Assembly (NCBI GenBank): GCA_021834865.1
Contig: JAKBRD010000008.1
Span: forward strand, 1 to 29,890
DNA length: 29,890 nucleotides
Source: Microcaldota archaeon
GTDB lineage: Archaea > Micrarchaeota > Micrarchaeia > Micrarchaeales > Micrarchaeaceae
Direction of reading: 5' to 3'
Part shown: one piece after another, positions 6,780 to 14,827 of the stretch
How positions within the stretch are numbered: the first letter of the stretch is position 1
Layout of the letters: each line of letters opens with the position of its first letter
Program-made: the position numbers and the translations under genes
Notes under the pieces: generated by a model
The model's database searches: none
Told to the model about the DNA's origin: nothing
Seen by the model: the letters and a program-made list of their open reading frames with translations, nothing else

Positions 6780-7133
6780 ATGTCGGGAAAAACAACAAAA
6801 AGAGCAACAGCAAAAACTGGCACAAGAAAGGCTTCTGTTTCTAGGGAGGAGGAAAAAGATTCCGATTCAGTGGTAGAGGCGCTGAATTCCAAGCCCAATG
6901 CCGAAAACTGGAAATCTGCGCTTCCGATTATAAAGAAATCAGGAGCTAGATATTACAGGATATTCTACGACAGCGGGCTAAAGGACAAAGATAATCTGAA
7001 AAAGGCTTATGCAGTTCTCTACGATGGGTCTTACAGGAGGCTTTTCAAGATACCAGTAATAGAGATGCACGGAGAAAAAATAGTCGGCGCGACGAAGTAC
7101 CTGGTAGGATTGAAAATAAACAACAGGCAGTAA
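6780..7133 (+). CDS. Hypothetical protein with basic tail, downstream of peroxiredoxin
   Basis: A 117-residue protein. The first 25 or so residues are a Lys/Thr/Arg/Ser-rich disordered tail (MSGKTTKRATAKTGTRKAS) resembling nucleic-acid-binding tails. An acidic stretch (EEEKDSD) comes next, then a compact domain of about 80 residues: NWKSALPIIKKSGARYYRIF, AYAVLYDGSYRRLFKIPVI, and a Gly/Lys-rich C-terminal strand. I do not recognise the fold. The start could be GTG at 6771, overlapping the bcp stop, or ATG at 6780; the ATG is preferred because the GTGAT before it matches the ribosome site used elsewhere here. It is almost certainly co-transcribed with bcp, but its role is unknown. Confidence 0.7.
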   Translation: MSGKTTKRATAKTGTRKASVSREEEKDSDSVVEALNSKPNAENWKSALPIIKKSGARYYRIFYDSGLKDKDNLKKAYAVLYDGSYRRLFKIPVIEMHGEKIVGATKYLVGLKINNRQ

Positions 7134-7142
7134 GATTTGGCT

Positions 7143-8879
7143 TTAGGCTTTTTTTGAGACTAGATAGTCTCCAATTACCAGCTTGGTAGCTCCGGTGTTT
7201 TCCAAAGTCCATATCGCATCCTCCGGGTCAAGGGCTATCGGCCTGCGGTGCTTGTTCAGGCTTGTGTTCAATACTGCGCCAAAGCCTGTTTCCTTTGCTA
7301 TGCCGCTTATCAGCTTGAAGTAGAGCTTGTTCTCTTTGGCGCTCACCATCTGCGGCCTGGTCGTATAATCTATGTGGGAAGCTGCCACGAGGTCTTTCCT
7401 GTGCTCCATCCTTACCGCATTTGCGCTGGTCATAAACCTGTTCGGGCCCACGCAGTCTTCTAGGAGCCTGTTGGCTTCCCCTTCGAGCATGCTGCTTGCG
7501 AATGGCTGGTAGAACGGCCTCTTCTTTATTATGAGATTTAGCTTGTCCCTGTTTTCCGGATCGTTAGGCAGTGCTATCACGCTGCGGTTTCCAAGTGCCC
7601 TCGGCCCATATTCCATGCGGCCCTGGAACCACAGCAGTATCTCGTTTTTCTTTGCGACCAGCTCAGCCGCATGCCCTGCCGGGTCTTTTATGGGCTCGTA
7701 AGATATTTTCTTGTTCTTGGATTTTTTTAAGGCGTTGAATATCTGCTCGTTGGTGTAGCCAGGCCCGAAATAGACATTGTCTATTTGCTTGCGGTTGAAC
7801 TTGCCATGCAAGCTGAAGTCAATGTATGCCGCAGCTCCGAGAGACAGGCCACCATCACCCATCTGGGGAAACACAAACAGTTTTTCCACTTCGGGCATGT
7901 GCTCTATTGCCCTGTTGACCAGCACGTTGGAGAAGAATCCTCCAGCTACCGCGACATTATGTATGCCAGTCTCTTTTATCCACTGCCTGACAAGAGTCGT
8001 GACCTGAAGCTCTGCGTGCTTCTGCACGGCATAAGCAAATGACTCCCTGTCGTATTTCGACAGCACGTGGTCCTTGAGATACTCTGCCAGCAGTATCTCA
8101 TTCCTAGTCTTTATCTTGGAAACAAAATTCTTGGATTTTGGATCGTATACGCTGAACTGCCATAGCTCAGGTATTTCCGCAGGGTATGAATATGCGGCCA
8201 GGCTCATCAGCTTCCCTTCGTCCTCTGAATAGCGCATGTCACAGGCTACGGTTGCCGCACCGTACATTATACCGAGGCTCGTGCTGGCCCGGAATTCGGC
8301 AAGCCTCTTTATTTCGCCATTGTCCCCTGTGGAAACCGTGCCGCTCAGGCCGTCGCCGGAGCCGTCGAGCGTTATTATAAGCGCCTCGCTGAAACCAGAT
8401 GTGAAATATGCCGAGGCTGCGTGGGAAAGATGGTGTTCGACTACGTGCATGCGCTTGTGAGCCAAATCCCCATCTATGAGTGCCAGCCTTTTTGCAGTCA
8501 CGCTCTTGCTTATGGGAGTTCCAAAAGCCTTCCAAAGCATGCGAGGCCTCTGGTTCTGTATTAACTTATACGGCACATTCATCAGGTGCAGCGTTGCCCT
8601 GGACGGGCGAGGTATTTCACGGCGCCATATTGCGCGCCTTTTCCTGTCCCATGATGGTATGACCCTTGATATTAAGGCGTTGCCCCCTATCCATGCGAGA
8701 GCTATGTCCGTTATCTCTTCTTCCGTGTTTTTTGCGACATATTTTATAGAATTATATGGGAATCCTACCTCATTTTTGTTCTTGGTGAAGCGTTCCTCGT
8801 TGACCGCGGATATTACGCTGCCGCTCGAAACTGCCGAGCTGCCGCAATCATGGGAATCGTTTATGCCAAGAACAGCCAT
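7143..8879 (-). CDS. Carbamoyltransferase, NodU/CmcH/TobZ family
   Basis: Enzymes of this family move a carbamoyl group from carbamoyl phosphate, through carbamoyl-AMP, to a hydroxyl on a sugar or antibiotic; a related activity acts in hydrogenase maturation. The 578-residue length fits. The N-terminal Kae1/HSP70-like domain has MAVLGINDSHDCGSS, the metal-binding HHLSHAASAY (H149, H150, H153) and LDGSGDG at about 171-177, and AVAGGFFSNVLVN near 320. The C-terminal domain has FQGRMEYGPRALGNRS near 430 and the AVLNTSLN segment. No transferase partner, sugar pathway or hydrogenase gene is next to it, so the acceptor is unknown; surface glycan modification is a guess. The ATG follows a TATA box by about 24 bases, implying a leaderless mRNA. 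Confidence 0.9.
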   Translation of the reverse strand: MAVLGINDSHDCGSSAVSSGSVISAVNEERFTKNKNEVGFPYNSIKYVAKNTEEEITDIALAWIGGNALISRVIPSWDRKRRAIWRREIPRPSRATLHLMNVPYKLIQNQRPRMLWKAFGTPISKSVTAKRLALIDGDLAHKRMHVVEHHLSHAASAYFTSGFSEALIITLDGSGDGLSGTVSTGDNGEIKRLAEFRASTSLGIMYGAATVACDMRYSEDEGKLMSLAAYSYPAEIPELWQFSVYDPKSKNFVSKIKTRNEILLAEYLKDHVLSKYDRESFAYAVQKHAELQVTTLVRQWIKETGIHNVAVAGGFFSNVLVNRAIEHMPEVEKLFVFPQMGDGGLSLGAAAYIDFSLHGKFNRKQIDNVYFGPGYTNEQIFNALKKSKNKKISYEPIKDPAGHAAELVAKKNEILLWFQGRMEYGPRALGNRSVIALPNDPENRDKLNLIIKKRPFYQPFASSMLEGEANRLLEDCVGPNRFMTSANAVRMEHRKDLVAASHIDYTTRPQMVSAKENKLYFKLISGIAKETGFGAVLNTSLNKHRRPIALDPEDAIWTLENTGATKLVIGDYLVSKKA

Positions 8880-8899
8880 TTTTTCACTTTAAAATACAG

Positions 8900-8906
8900 T
8901 TATATA
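8900..8906 (-). promoter_or_regulatory. TATA box for the carbamoyltransferase gene
   Basis: TATATAA on the minus strand, centred 24 bases before the ATG at 8879, so transcription should begin at or next to the start codon. Confidence 0.65.
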
Positions 8907-8954
8907 GATTAAAAATCAAATATTATGCTCTAATTCGTATTAAAAGCTATCGCT

Positions 8955-9767
8955 TCAGAAGAAAGCGATTGCAGCGTATGCCACGACGCTGGATAAATCT
9001 CCGGTCTGTGCCCCTGAATTTGAGTACTTGAGCAAAACCCCCTTTTTTGCCCCGCAGGCTTTTGCATAAAGCGCAGCTACTGTTGAAGGACCATATCCGC
9101 AAGCACTGTCGCCGTTAGCTGTCACGCCTTCGTTGAAGCCCTTTGCGTCCATTTTTTCGAGCATCCCTATAAGAGGCATGTCCTTGGATTTGGCTATGTG
9201 CTCGGATTCGTAATGGTTGAAGTCCGAGCTCGCAACAAGAAGTGGTTTTCGCCCAAGCTTTTTTGAGGCCTTGAGTATCGCTTCGTACATGCATTCTGAT
9301 GCCCCAAAGTCTTGCACTCCCATGCATACCGCAACCATTGGAATAGATCCGAATATATATTGTATAAACGGCAGCTGGACTTCAACAGAATGCTCCTCTG
9401 CGTGCGATTCCTCATCCATTTCGGCTAGCCTGCATGAATTGCAAATCTCCTTTGCAAATTCCGTATCGGAGTGCATTATTCCAAGTGGCGTCTTCCACGC
9501 CTCTGCAGATACGCCTATACGAGCCCCAAGGCCGGTGTGGTTGGGCCCTATTATTATGACAGAATCATAATCTTTCCTAAAATCATAAACGCACTTGTAT
9601 GCATATGCAGCTGTTTTTCCCGAGTATATGTATCCAGCATGTGGTGCTATTATCGAATAAGGTTTTAACTTCGAAGGCTGTGCCTCGTCCATTGAAGCTT
9701 TTATGAAGCCGCTGAGCTCGGCCTTTTGCTTTGGATAAAAACTGCCTGAAAAAACGCTTTCGCGCAT
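8955..9767 (-). CDS. amrB: Memo family protein (AmmeMemoRadiSam system protein B)
   Basis: A 270-residue member of the Memo family, which has a dioxygenase-like fold with a metal site of His and Cys residues. Conserved blocks are in order: FSGSFYPKQ near the start, APHAGYIYSGKTA with H43, GPNHTGLG with H77, EEHSVEVQLPF at 124-134, SSDFNHYE at 180-187, and DSACGYGP with C223. Its length covers the whole family. In many archaea and bacteria Memo, AMMECR1 and a radical SAM enzyme occur together as the AmmeMemoRadiSam set, whose biochemical role is unsettled. Here the AMMECR1 gene lies about 4.3 kb away on the same strand and no radical SAM gene is seen. The start ATG follows GAGG at a suitable distance. 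Confidence 0.92.
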   Translation of the reverse strand: MRESVFSGSFYPKQKAELSGFIKASMDEAQPSKLKPYSIIAPHAGYIYSGKTAAYAYKCVYDFRKDYDSVIIIGPNHTGLGARIGVSAEAWKTPLGIMHSDTEFAKEICNSCRLAEMDEESHAEEHSVEVQLPFIQYIFGSIPMVAVCMGVQDFGASECMYEAILKASKKLGRKPLLVASSDFNHYESEHIAKSKDMPLIGMLEKMDAKGFNEGVTANGDSACGYGPSTVAALYAKACGAKKGVLLKYSNSGAQTGDLSSVVAYAAIAFF

Positions 9768-9890
9768 TGGTATTGCCTCATTTGCAAGTAAAGATTATTT
9801 TAATTGCATAGCAAAGAATAAATTAAGGATTGCAAAGCTCGCAATGGCAATGCATAAAGAAATGGAATTAGATACTTTATCGTGCTTTGG

Positions 9891-10943
9891 ATGGTTTTCG
9901 TACTTTATGTTGATATGGATTATTTCTTTGCCGCATGCGAAGAGGTAAGGCACCCCGAATTGAAGGGCAAGCCCCTTGTCGTAGGCACGGCTCCAGTAAA
10001 CGAAAAATTCAGGGGCGTAGTGCAAACGGCCAATTATGAGGCCAGGAAGTTTGGCATACACAGCGGGATGCCAAGCATCAAAGCGCTGGATCTTTGCAAG
10101 GAGCTCAACTACCTGCATTCCGATGAGGAGCATTATGAAAGCGTGTCAGCGGAGATAATTAAGGTTCTAAGGTCATATGACAAGCCTTTGGAGGTTATCA
10201 GCGTTGACGAGGCAGCCATGGATATAACGGGCCTTACTGACGAGGAGGCGCTCGAGCTCTCCAGGGATATAAAATCGCGAATAAAGAAATCCTTCGGGCT
10301 TACGTGCACCATAGGCATAAGCAATGGAAAGGCGTTCGCAAAGATGGCTTCAGACAAAGCGAAGCCCGACGGCCTGATGCTCGTAAAGGCGCAGGAGCTG
10401 AGAAGCTTTCTGGATTCCTGCTCCCTTGATAAGCTGCCAGGAGTAGGCAGCAAGACTCACGAAAAGCTCAAGGAACTCGGAATAAGCAGCATAAGCGAGC
10501 TCTCAAAAAGCGATCCGATGGTACTGATAGACGCGTTCGGCTCTGCTGGAAAGGAGCTTTACATGCTCGCAAACGGCATAGATGAATCAAAGATAGTCGA
10601 GAGCTCAGAAATACTTTCCATAGGCAGGGAAGTAACCCTCAAGAGCCCGGCGACGAGCGTTGACGAAGTCACGCCTGTGCTGAAGGGCTTGATAGACGAA
10701 GTAATGAAGGAAATCGAAAAGAATGGCGTGCTCTTCAGAAATGTTGGCGCCAAGGTAAGATACACTGATTTTTCCATAAGCGCGAAGAGTTATTCCCTGC
10801 ACAACTACAGCGATTCCAGGGAGGAAATAGAAAAGCGGGCAGCACCTATGCTGAAGGAGCTCCTAAAGGCAGGAGCCGCAAGAAAAATAGGCGTCAGGGT
10901 ATCTAGGCTCATAAAAACAAAGGGCCAGAAGAAGTTATTTTGA
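9891..10943 (+). CDS. dinB: Y-family DNA polymerase IV (DinB/Dpo4 type)
   Basis: A lesion-bypass polymerase of 350 residues. The ATG at 9891 was preferred to the GTG at 9882 because the protein then begins MVFVLYVDMDYFF, aligned with Dpo4 and DinB. Catalytic acids are D8 and, in ISVDEAAMD, D106 and E107. The steric-gate position is Phe (F13), as in E. coli DinB; Sulfolobus Dpo4 has Tyr. The palm and fingers continue with GISNGKAFAKMASDKAKPDG, the helix-hairpin-helix thumb is LPGVGSKTHEKLKELGI, and the little finger follows. The protein ends in KGQKKLF, a PCNA-binding (PIP) motif at the extreme C-terminus. Its end overlaps the convergent trxB gene by nine bases. Confidence 0.95.
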   Translation: MVFVLYVDMDYFFAACEEVRHPELKGKPLVVGTAPVNEKFRGVVQTANYEARKFGIHSGMPSIKALDLCKELNYLHSDEEHYESVSAEIIKVLRSYDKPLEVISVDEAAMDITGLTDEEALELSRDIKSRIKKSFGLTCTIGISNGKAFAKMASDKAKPDGLMLVKAQELRSFLDSCSLDKLPGVGSKTHEKLKELGISSISELSKSDPMVLIDAFGSAGKELYMLANGIDESKIVESSEILSIGREVTLKSPATSVDEVTPVLKGLIDEVMKEIEKNGVLFRNVGAKVRYTDFSISAKSYSLHNYSDSREEIEKRAAPMLKELLKAGAARKIGVRVSRLIKTKGQKKLF

Positions 10944-11864
10944 AACGTACTCAAGATTCTGTATGAATGCCCTTACCTCAAGCGCAGCCTTTGTTCCGCT
11001 TGCTGCAGCGGTTATTGCCTGCCTGTATACGTGGTCGGCCACGTCCCCGGCTACGTATACTCCGGGTATCTTGGTCTTCACCTCATCCTCGGTTATTATG
11101 TATCCTGCCTGATCAAGATCAAGCTTGCCCTTAAGGAAGTCGGTATTGGGCTTGTAGCCTATCGCAACGAAAACCCCGTCGAAACTGAGCTGCTTCTGCT
11201 CGTTTGTGTTAACGTCCCTTATTTTAACTCCTGTAACCTTTGCATCTCCGAGAACTTCCTCGACTACGTTGTTCCATATTATCTTTATTTTCGGGTTGTT
11301 CTTCACCCTCTCCTGCATTATTTTGCTTGCCCTGAACGAGTCCCTCCTGTGTATTATTGTGACGCTGTTGACAAACTTCGTAAGGAAGAGCGAATCTTCC
11401 ATCGCAGTGTCTCCTCCGCCGACTATGGCTACGTCCTTTTTCTTGAAGAAAGGCGCATCGCACGTTGCGCAGCTGCTTATTCCCTTGCCTATGAACTGCT
11501 TTTCAGATGGTATGCCTAGCCATTTTGCAGATGCGCCAGTTGCTATTATAACGCTGTTTGCAAGGTATTCCTGCGAAGGCGTTTTGACCTTGAAGGGCTT
11601 CTGGGAGAAGTCTACGCTTTCCACATTCTCCCCTATGAACCTCGCTCCGAATTTCTCAGCCTGCTTTCGCATCAGGTCTATGAGCTCAGATCCATAGACG
11701 CCATCTGGAAAAGCAGGAAAGTTTTCCACTACGGTAGTGAGTAATAGCTGCCCTCCAGCTTCTACACCGGTTATTACTAGGGGCTTGAAGTCTTCTCTTG
11801 CCGTATACAAGGCCGCACTCAGCCCGGCAGGGCCCGATCCTATTATTATTACGTTTTCAACCAT
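10935..11864 (-). CDS. trxB: Thioredoxin reductase
   Basis: FAD enzyme that passes electrons from NADPH to thioredoxin or a similar protein. The 309 residues show the FAD-binding GSGPAG at 9-14, GGQLLLTT near 37-44, and the redox-active CATC at 132-135. The second nucleotide domain has GGGDTA at 149-154 and HRRDSFR at 172-178, which favours NADPH over NADH. The C-terminal FAD segment is VYVAGDVAD then YRQAITAAASG. Length and motif order are those of bacterial and archaeal low-molecular-weight TrxB. GGTCTAA lies before the ATG. It converges on dinB with a nine-base overlap, and no thioredoxin gene lies beside it. Likely clients include the PrxQ and MsrA proteins encoded in this window. Confidence 0.95.
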   Translation of the reverse strand: MVENVIIIGSGPAGLSAALYTAREDFKPLVITGVEAGGQLLLTTVVENFPAFPDGVYGSELIDLMRKQAEKFGARFIGENVESVDFSQKPFKVKTPSQEYLANSVIIATGASAKWLGIPSEKQFIGKGISSCATCDAPFFKKKDVAIVGGGDTAMEDSLFLTKFVNSVTIIHRRDSFRASKIMQERVKNNPKIKIIWNNVVEEVLGDAKVTGVKIRDVNTNEQKQLSFDGVFVAIGYKPNTDFLKGKLDLDQAGYIITEDEVKTKIPGVYVAGDVADHVYRQAITAAASGTKAALEVRAFIQNLEYVSK

Positions 11865-11977
11865 TTAGACCACTTGGAATGAATTATCAGGGCTGAAAAT
11901 CCATGATAATGCATATATTACACCATTTTGTTTTTAAGGTATTTAAAGCTTGTTTGATATATTGATATGGCGACCGG

Positions 11978-12931
11978 ATGCATGAAGAAAAGGCAATGAC
12001 AATATCGCTTGACGCGAAGCTAAAAGGCTCTGACATGGATTTTGTATCTCATGCGCACAGCGACCACATAGCCGCAGTCAAGAGCTCGGAATCGATGCTA
12101 TGCAGCACCCAGACTGCAGAGCTGATAAGCACAGCCTACGGAATTGCACCCAAGCTTGTTGGCTCCAAACCCGAAGGAGTTGGACTTTACGATTCAGGCC
12201 ATATGCTAGGCTCAAAACAGCTGTACATTGAAAACGACGGAGAAGGCCGCAGCCTAGTTTATAGCGGCGACTTTCAGATGATGAAAAGCGTTACTGCAGC
12301 ACCCATAAGGATAAGGAATGCTGACTGCCTCATAATAGATTCTACCTATCCCGACCCTAGGATAAGATTCGACGCAAGAGAGGAAGTTGAAACCGCTTTG
12401 GCCAGGTGGGTTGCCAGAGCATTAAAGAGCGGCATAGTGCTTTTCAAGGCTTATGCAATGGGCAAAGCGCAGGAACTCATAAAAATACTGAACAACGCCG
12501 GCATAACCCCCGTTGTGAACAAGAAAATAAGTGCCATAAATAAGATTTATGTAAAGGACAAGATAAGCCTTGATTATGCCTCTGCGTATGACGAAGGAAG
12601 CGACTACGAGAGCATATTGAAGAACAATTTCGTCGGCATAGTAGATTCAAGGAATTTCGGTAACCTTGTTGAAGCAGTAGGCTACGCACACAGGAAACGG
12701 GTTTACACTTCAACTGCCACTGGATTCGCAAAAAGCTTCAGGTTCAATGTTGATGCGCAGTTCTGCCTCAGCGACCACGCCGATTTCAGGCAAAGCTTGG
12801 AATACATAGATGCCGTTTCCCCGAAAAAGATATACACTTACGGTCCGAACAGGGATATATTTGCAGCCAATCTTTCTGCTCTGGGCTACAACGTAGAACC
12901 GTACCAGAAAAAGGCCATAGATGCGTTCTGA
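11978..12931 (+). CDS. Beta-CASP metallo-beta-lactamase-fold nuclease-like protein
   Basis: A 317-residue protein of the COG1236/YSH1-like group, whose members act as nucleases on RNA or DNA. The metal motif HAHSDH is at residues 25-30, H75 lies in SGHMLGS, D98 in YSGDF, the beta-CASP motif A acid in IIDSTYPD (D121), and the motif B block SDHADF at 265-270. Near the end, where relatives have a His-Gly pair (motif C), this protein has YTYGPNRD: Tyr in place of His. The N-terminus is short compared with CPSF-like archaeal proteins and lacks KH domains, so it is closer to small exonuclease-like forms. ATG 11996 (residue 7) is an alternative start. The gene is divergent from trxB. Confidence 0.85.
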   Translation: MHEEKAMTISLDAKLKGSDMDFVSHAHSDHIAAVKSSESMLCSTQTAELISTAYGIAPKLVGSKPEGVGLYDSGHMLGSKQLYIENDGEGRSLVYSGDFQMMKSVTAAPIRIRNADCLIIDSTYPDPRIRFDAREEVETALARWVARALKSGIVLFKAYAMGKAQELIKILNNAGITPVVNKKISAINKIYVKDKISLDYASAYDEGSDYESILKNNFVGIVDSRNFGNLVEAVGYAHRKRVYTSTATGFAKSFRFNVDAQFCLSDHADFRQSLEYIDAVSPKKIYTYGPNRDIFAANLSALGYNVEPYQKKAIDAF

Positions 12932-13017
12932 TGTGCACACCAAATAATCGGCAATAGTGGCAGAAGCGCAATATATATGGCACAGTAGTTGCCCATCCTG
13001 TGCAATGTTGCTGAAAT

Positions 13018-13185
13018 TTACTGTGATGCAAGCTTTTCTCTGCAGACTTTCTTTGACTGCTTCCACACATCCCATGCGAGGGCGAACCTTATTATTTCTA
13101 TTTCACTGCCATTTGTTGCCTTTTCCAGGGTTATTTTATACTTGCTTTCCATGTATTCTAAAAACTCCTTGTCATATTTTTCCAT
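13018..13185 (-). CDS. Small hypothetical protein (55 residues)
   Basis: An ATG at 13185 opens a 55-codon frame: MEKYDKEFLEYMESKYKITL at the start, then EKATNGSEIEIIRFALAW and DVWKQSKKV. It is amphipathic and probably helical, with balanced acidic and basic residues and one Cys. The longer frame extending upstream is hydrophobic, poor in normal codon use and unlikely to be translated. I do not recognise a family, and no clear ribosome site is seen. Its coding-like composition and consistency from the ATG are the only support. Confidence 0.45.
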   Translation of the reverse strand: MEKYDKEFLEYMESKYKITLEKATNGSEIEIIRFALAWDVWKQSKKVCREKLASQ

Positions 13186-13330
13186 ATCAATCAAACTTAT
13201 TTTGAACCTAATTGTTAAGAATGTGCATATATCAAATTTGCATACTTGCCACATGCAAAAAGCCGCAAAATAAGCCAAGTAGATTCTGGCGCTTTCCACA
13301 AACATGTGCAACGGATTTTTATGTTTGATA

Positions 13331-13858
13331 TCATGCTTTTATGCCGAACTCCTTGCGTATTTTTGAAAGCTTAGGGCCTATCACAAACATACAATACGGC
13401 TGGAACCTGTTGTTCTCATAATAATTTTTGTGATAATCTTCCGCTTCATAGAATTCATCGAGCTTTCTCACTTCGGTAAGAATGGGCTTTTTGAATTCTG
13501 GCACAATCTTCTTTATGTATTCATCTATAACACCCTTATCCGAATCGTCTTCGTAGAGTATTATTGACCTGTATTGTTCTCCGACATCTGCGCCCTGTTT
13601 ATTCTTAGAGGTAGGATCGTGCATTGCGAAATATATTTGCAATAGCTTTTCTAAGGTTATTTCCGAAGGGGAGTATTCTATCATTGCGACTTCTGCGTGC
13701 CCGGTCTTTCCAGAGCAAACTTCTTTATAGGTTGGATTTTTCACATGGCCTCCAGCATAGCCTGGAGTTATTTTCTTTATTCCCGGAAACAGCTTGAATA
13801 CGGCTTCAGTGCACCAAAAGCAGCCCGCGCCTAGATATATTTTCTTTGTTTCTCCCAT
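13331..13858 (-). CDS. msrA: Peptide methionine-S-sulfoxide reductase A
   Basis: Repairs oxidised methionine in proteins and free methionine-S-sulfoxide, using thioredoxin. The 175-residue protein has the catalytic motif GCFWC at 12-16 (C13 nucleophile), GYAGG, GHAEV near residue 53, the substrate-pocket segment DPTSKNKQGADVGEQYRS, and the AEDYHKNYY block. Further cysteines lie in EVCSGK (about 48) and QPYCMF near the C-terminus and could act as resolving residues. Length is typical of a stand-alone MsrA without a fused MsrB. It is a single gene between tRNA-Ile and a small orphan, with no MsrB in view. Confidence 0.96.
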   Translation of the reverse strand: MGETKKIYLGAGCFWCTEAVFKLFPGIKKITPGYAGGHVKNPTYKEVCSGKTGHAEVAMIEYSPSEITLEKLLQIYFAMHDPTSKNKQGADVGEQYRSIILYEDDSDKGVIDEYIKKIVPEFKKPILTEVRKLDEFYEAEDYHKNYYENNRFQPYCMFVIGPKLSKIRKEFGIKA

Positions 13859-14002
13859 AAAAATCGGTTTAATGCTTTATGACACTTTATTCTTATAATG
13901 TTGGAAGGTTTTAAAACCTTTCAACTTTTTATAGGCCGATCAAGTTATAAACAGCATACCGGCATAAGCAGATTAATCCTATGCATATGCTTTGAAATTA
14001 AA

Positions 14003-14077
14003 TGGGCCCGGAGAGATTTGAACTCTCGACCTTCCGATTATCAGTCGGACGCTCCAACCATGCTAAGCTACGAGCCC
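14003..14077 (-). tRNA. tRNA-Ile (anticodon GAT)
   Basis: The acceptor stem GGGCTCG pairs with CGGGCCC (one T-G pair), with discriminator A. The anticodon arm TCCGA-CTGATAA-TCGGA gives GAT, and the T arm GAGAG-TTCAAAT-CTCTC is perfect. There is no intron and no encoded CCA. It ends 34 bases before the stop side of the AMMECR1 gene, which lies upstream on the same strand. Confidence 0.94.
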
Positions 14078-14111
14078 GCAGAAACCAATTATTATGTGAG
14101 AAAAGCTTTAA

Positions 14112-14729
14112 TTAGCTTAGAGATAATTTTACCTCTGTTACCTTTCCCATCGGCTCCTCTTCCTTGAATACCTGGGTCGTGAACTTGTAGAGCCTTACGT
14201 TTTTCTGCTTCCAGTAATCTTTGGGTATGCCTGCCTTTTCGCATACTGCGTCGAGAAATTTCTCTGCATCCCATTTTTCTTCGACGGCAACAACTGGCAG
14301 AAGGAGGCCGCTGTATATCCCATACTCTATCATTAGGCCATCCCTGCCTGTCTTTACAGACTTGAGCTTCTCTTTTTCAGTTCCAGAAATTGGCTCGAGC
14401 TCGGACAAAATGCTTACTTCTATTATCAGTTCCGTTAGCTCGTTGAAAGAAATAGGGACAAACCTCGGATCATCAAACGCCGCAGATATCGCAGAATCTA
14501 CAACTGCCCTCGCCAGAGTAGTTGAAGGGCGAGGGAATCCTACACAACCCCGTAAGGCTTCCGTAGGGTAATGCGATAGTGTTACGAATGCGCCTGATGG
14601 CCAATCAAAACCTTTTATGCTTTCGTATATTACGGTTTTCTTAGATATCGGGCTCTTGAGAGCCAGTTCTATTGCATTCCTTGCAGCATGCACAAGCTCT
14701 TCCCCTTCCCTGAGCGTAAGTTTTTTCAC
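14112..14729 (-). CDS. amrA: AMMECR1 family protein (AmmeMemoRadiSam system protein A)
   Basis: A 205-residue AMMECR1-domain protein. It has the hallmark LRGCVGFPRPS at about 60-70, preceded by GAFVTLSHYP. Next come FDDPRFVPISFNELTELIIE, the VSILSELEPI strand, then GRDGLMIEYGIYSGLLLPVV and EKWDAEKFLDAVCEKAGIP. The conserved Cys in RGCVGF is present. The fold is known, but the biochemical role is not established. In prokaryotes it pairs with Memo and a radical SAM enzyme; Memo is encoded about 4.3 kb away on the same strand. The next gene on that strand is tRNA-Ile. Confidence 0.94.
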   Translation of the reverse strand: MKKLTLREGEELVHAARNAIELALKSPISKKTVIYESIKGFDWPSGAFVTLSHYPTEALRGCVGFPRPSTTLARAVVDSAISAAFDDPRFVPISFNELTELIIEVSILSELEPISGTEKEKLKSVKTGRDGLMIEYGIYSGLLLPVVAVEEKWDAEKFLDAVCEKAGIPKDYWKQKNVRLYKFTTQVFKEEEPMGKVTEVKLSLS

Positions 14730-14803
14730 TCAAACACCGCGGCACGCAAATGCCAATAGATAATGTAGAGGAGCAATAATTTATAGGTGATGCAGCAAAA
14801 CTT

Positions 14804-14810
14804 CTATATA
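14804..14810 (+). promoter_or_regulatory. TATA box for RNase HI gene
   Basis: CTATATA is centred about 21 bases before the ATG at 14828, so the mRNA is expected to be leaderless. This argues against a GTG start at 14813, which is only three bases beyond the box. Confidence 0.55.
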
Positions 14811-14827
14811 AGGTGGCAAGGGTTTGC

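Noticed and set aside
13186..13311. N-terminal extension of the 55-residue protein
   Set aside because: The extra 42 residues are hydrophobic and Cys-rich with atypical codon use; the internal ATG gives a coherent soluble protein.
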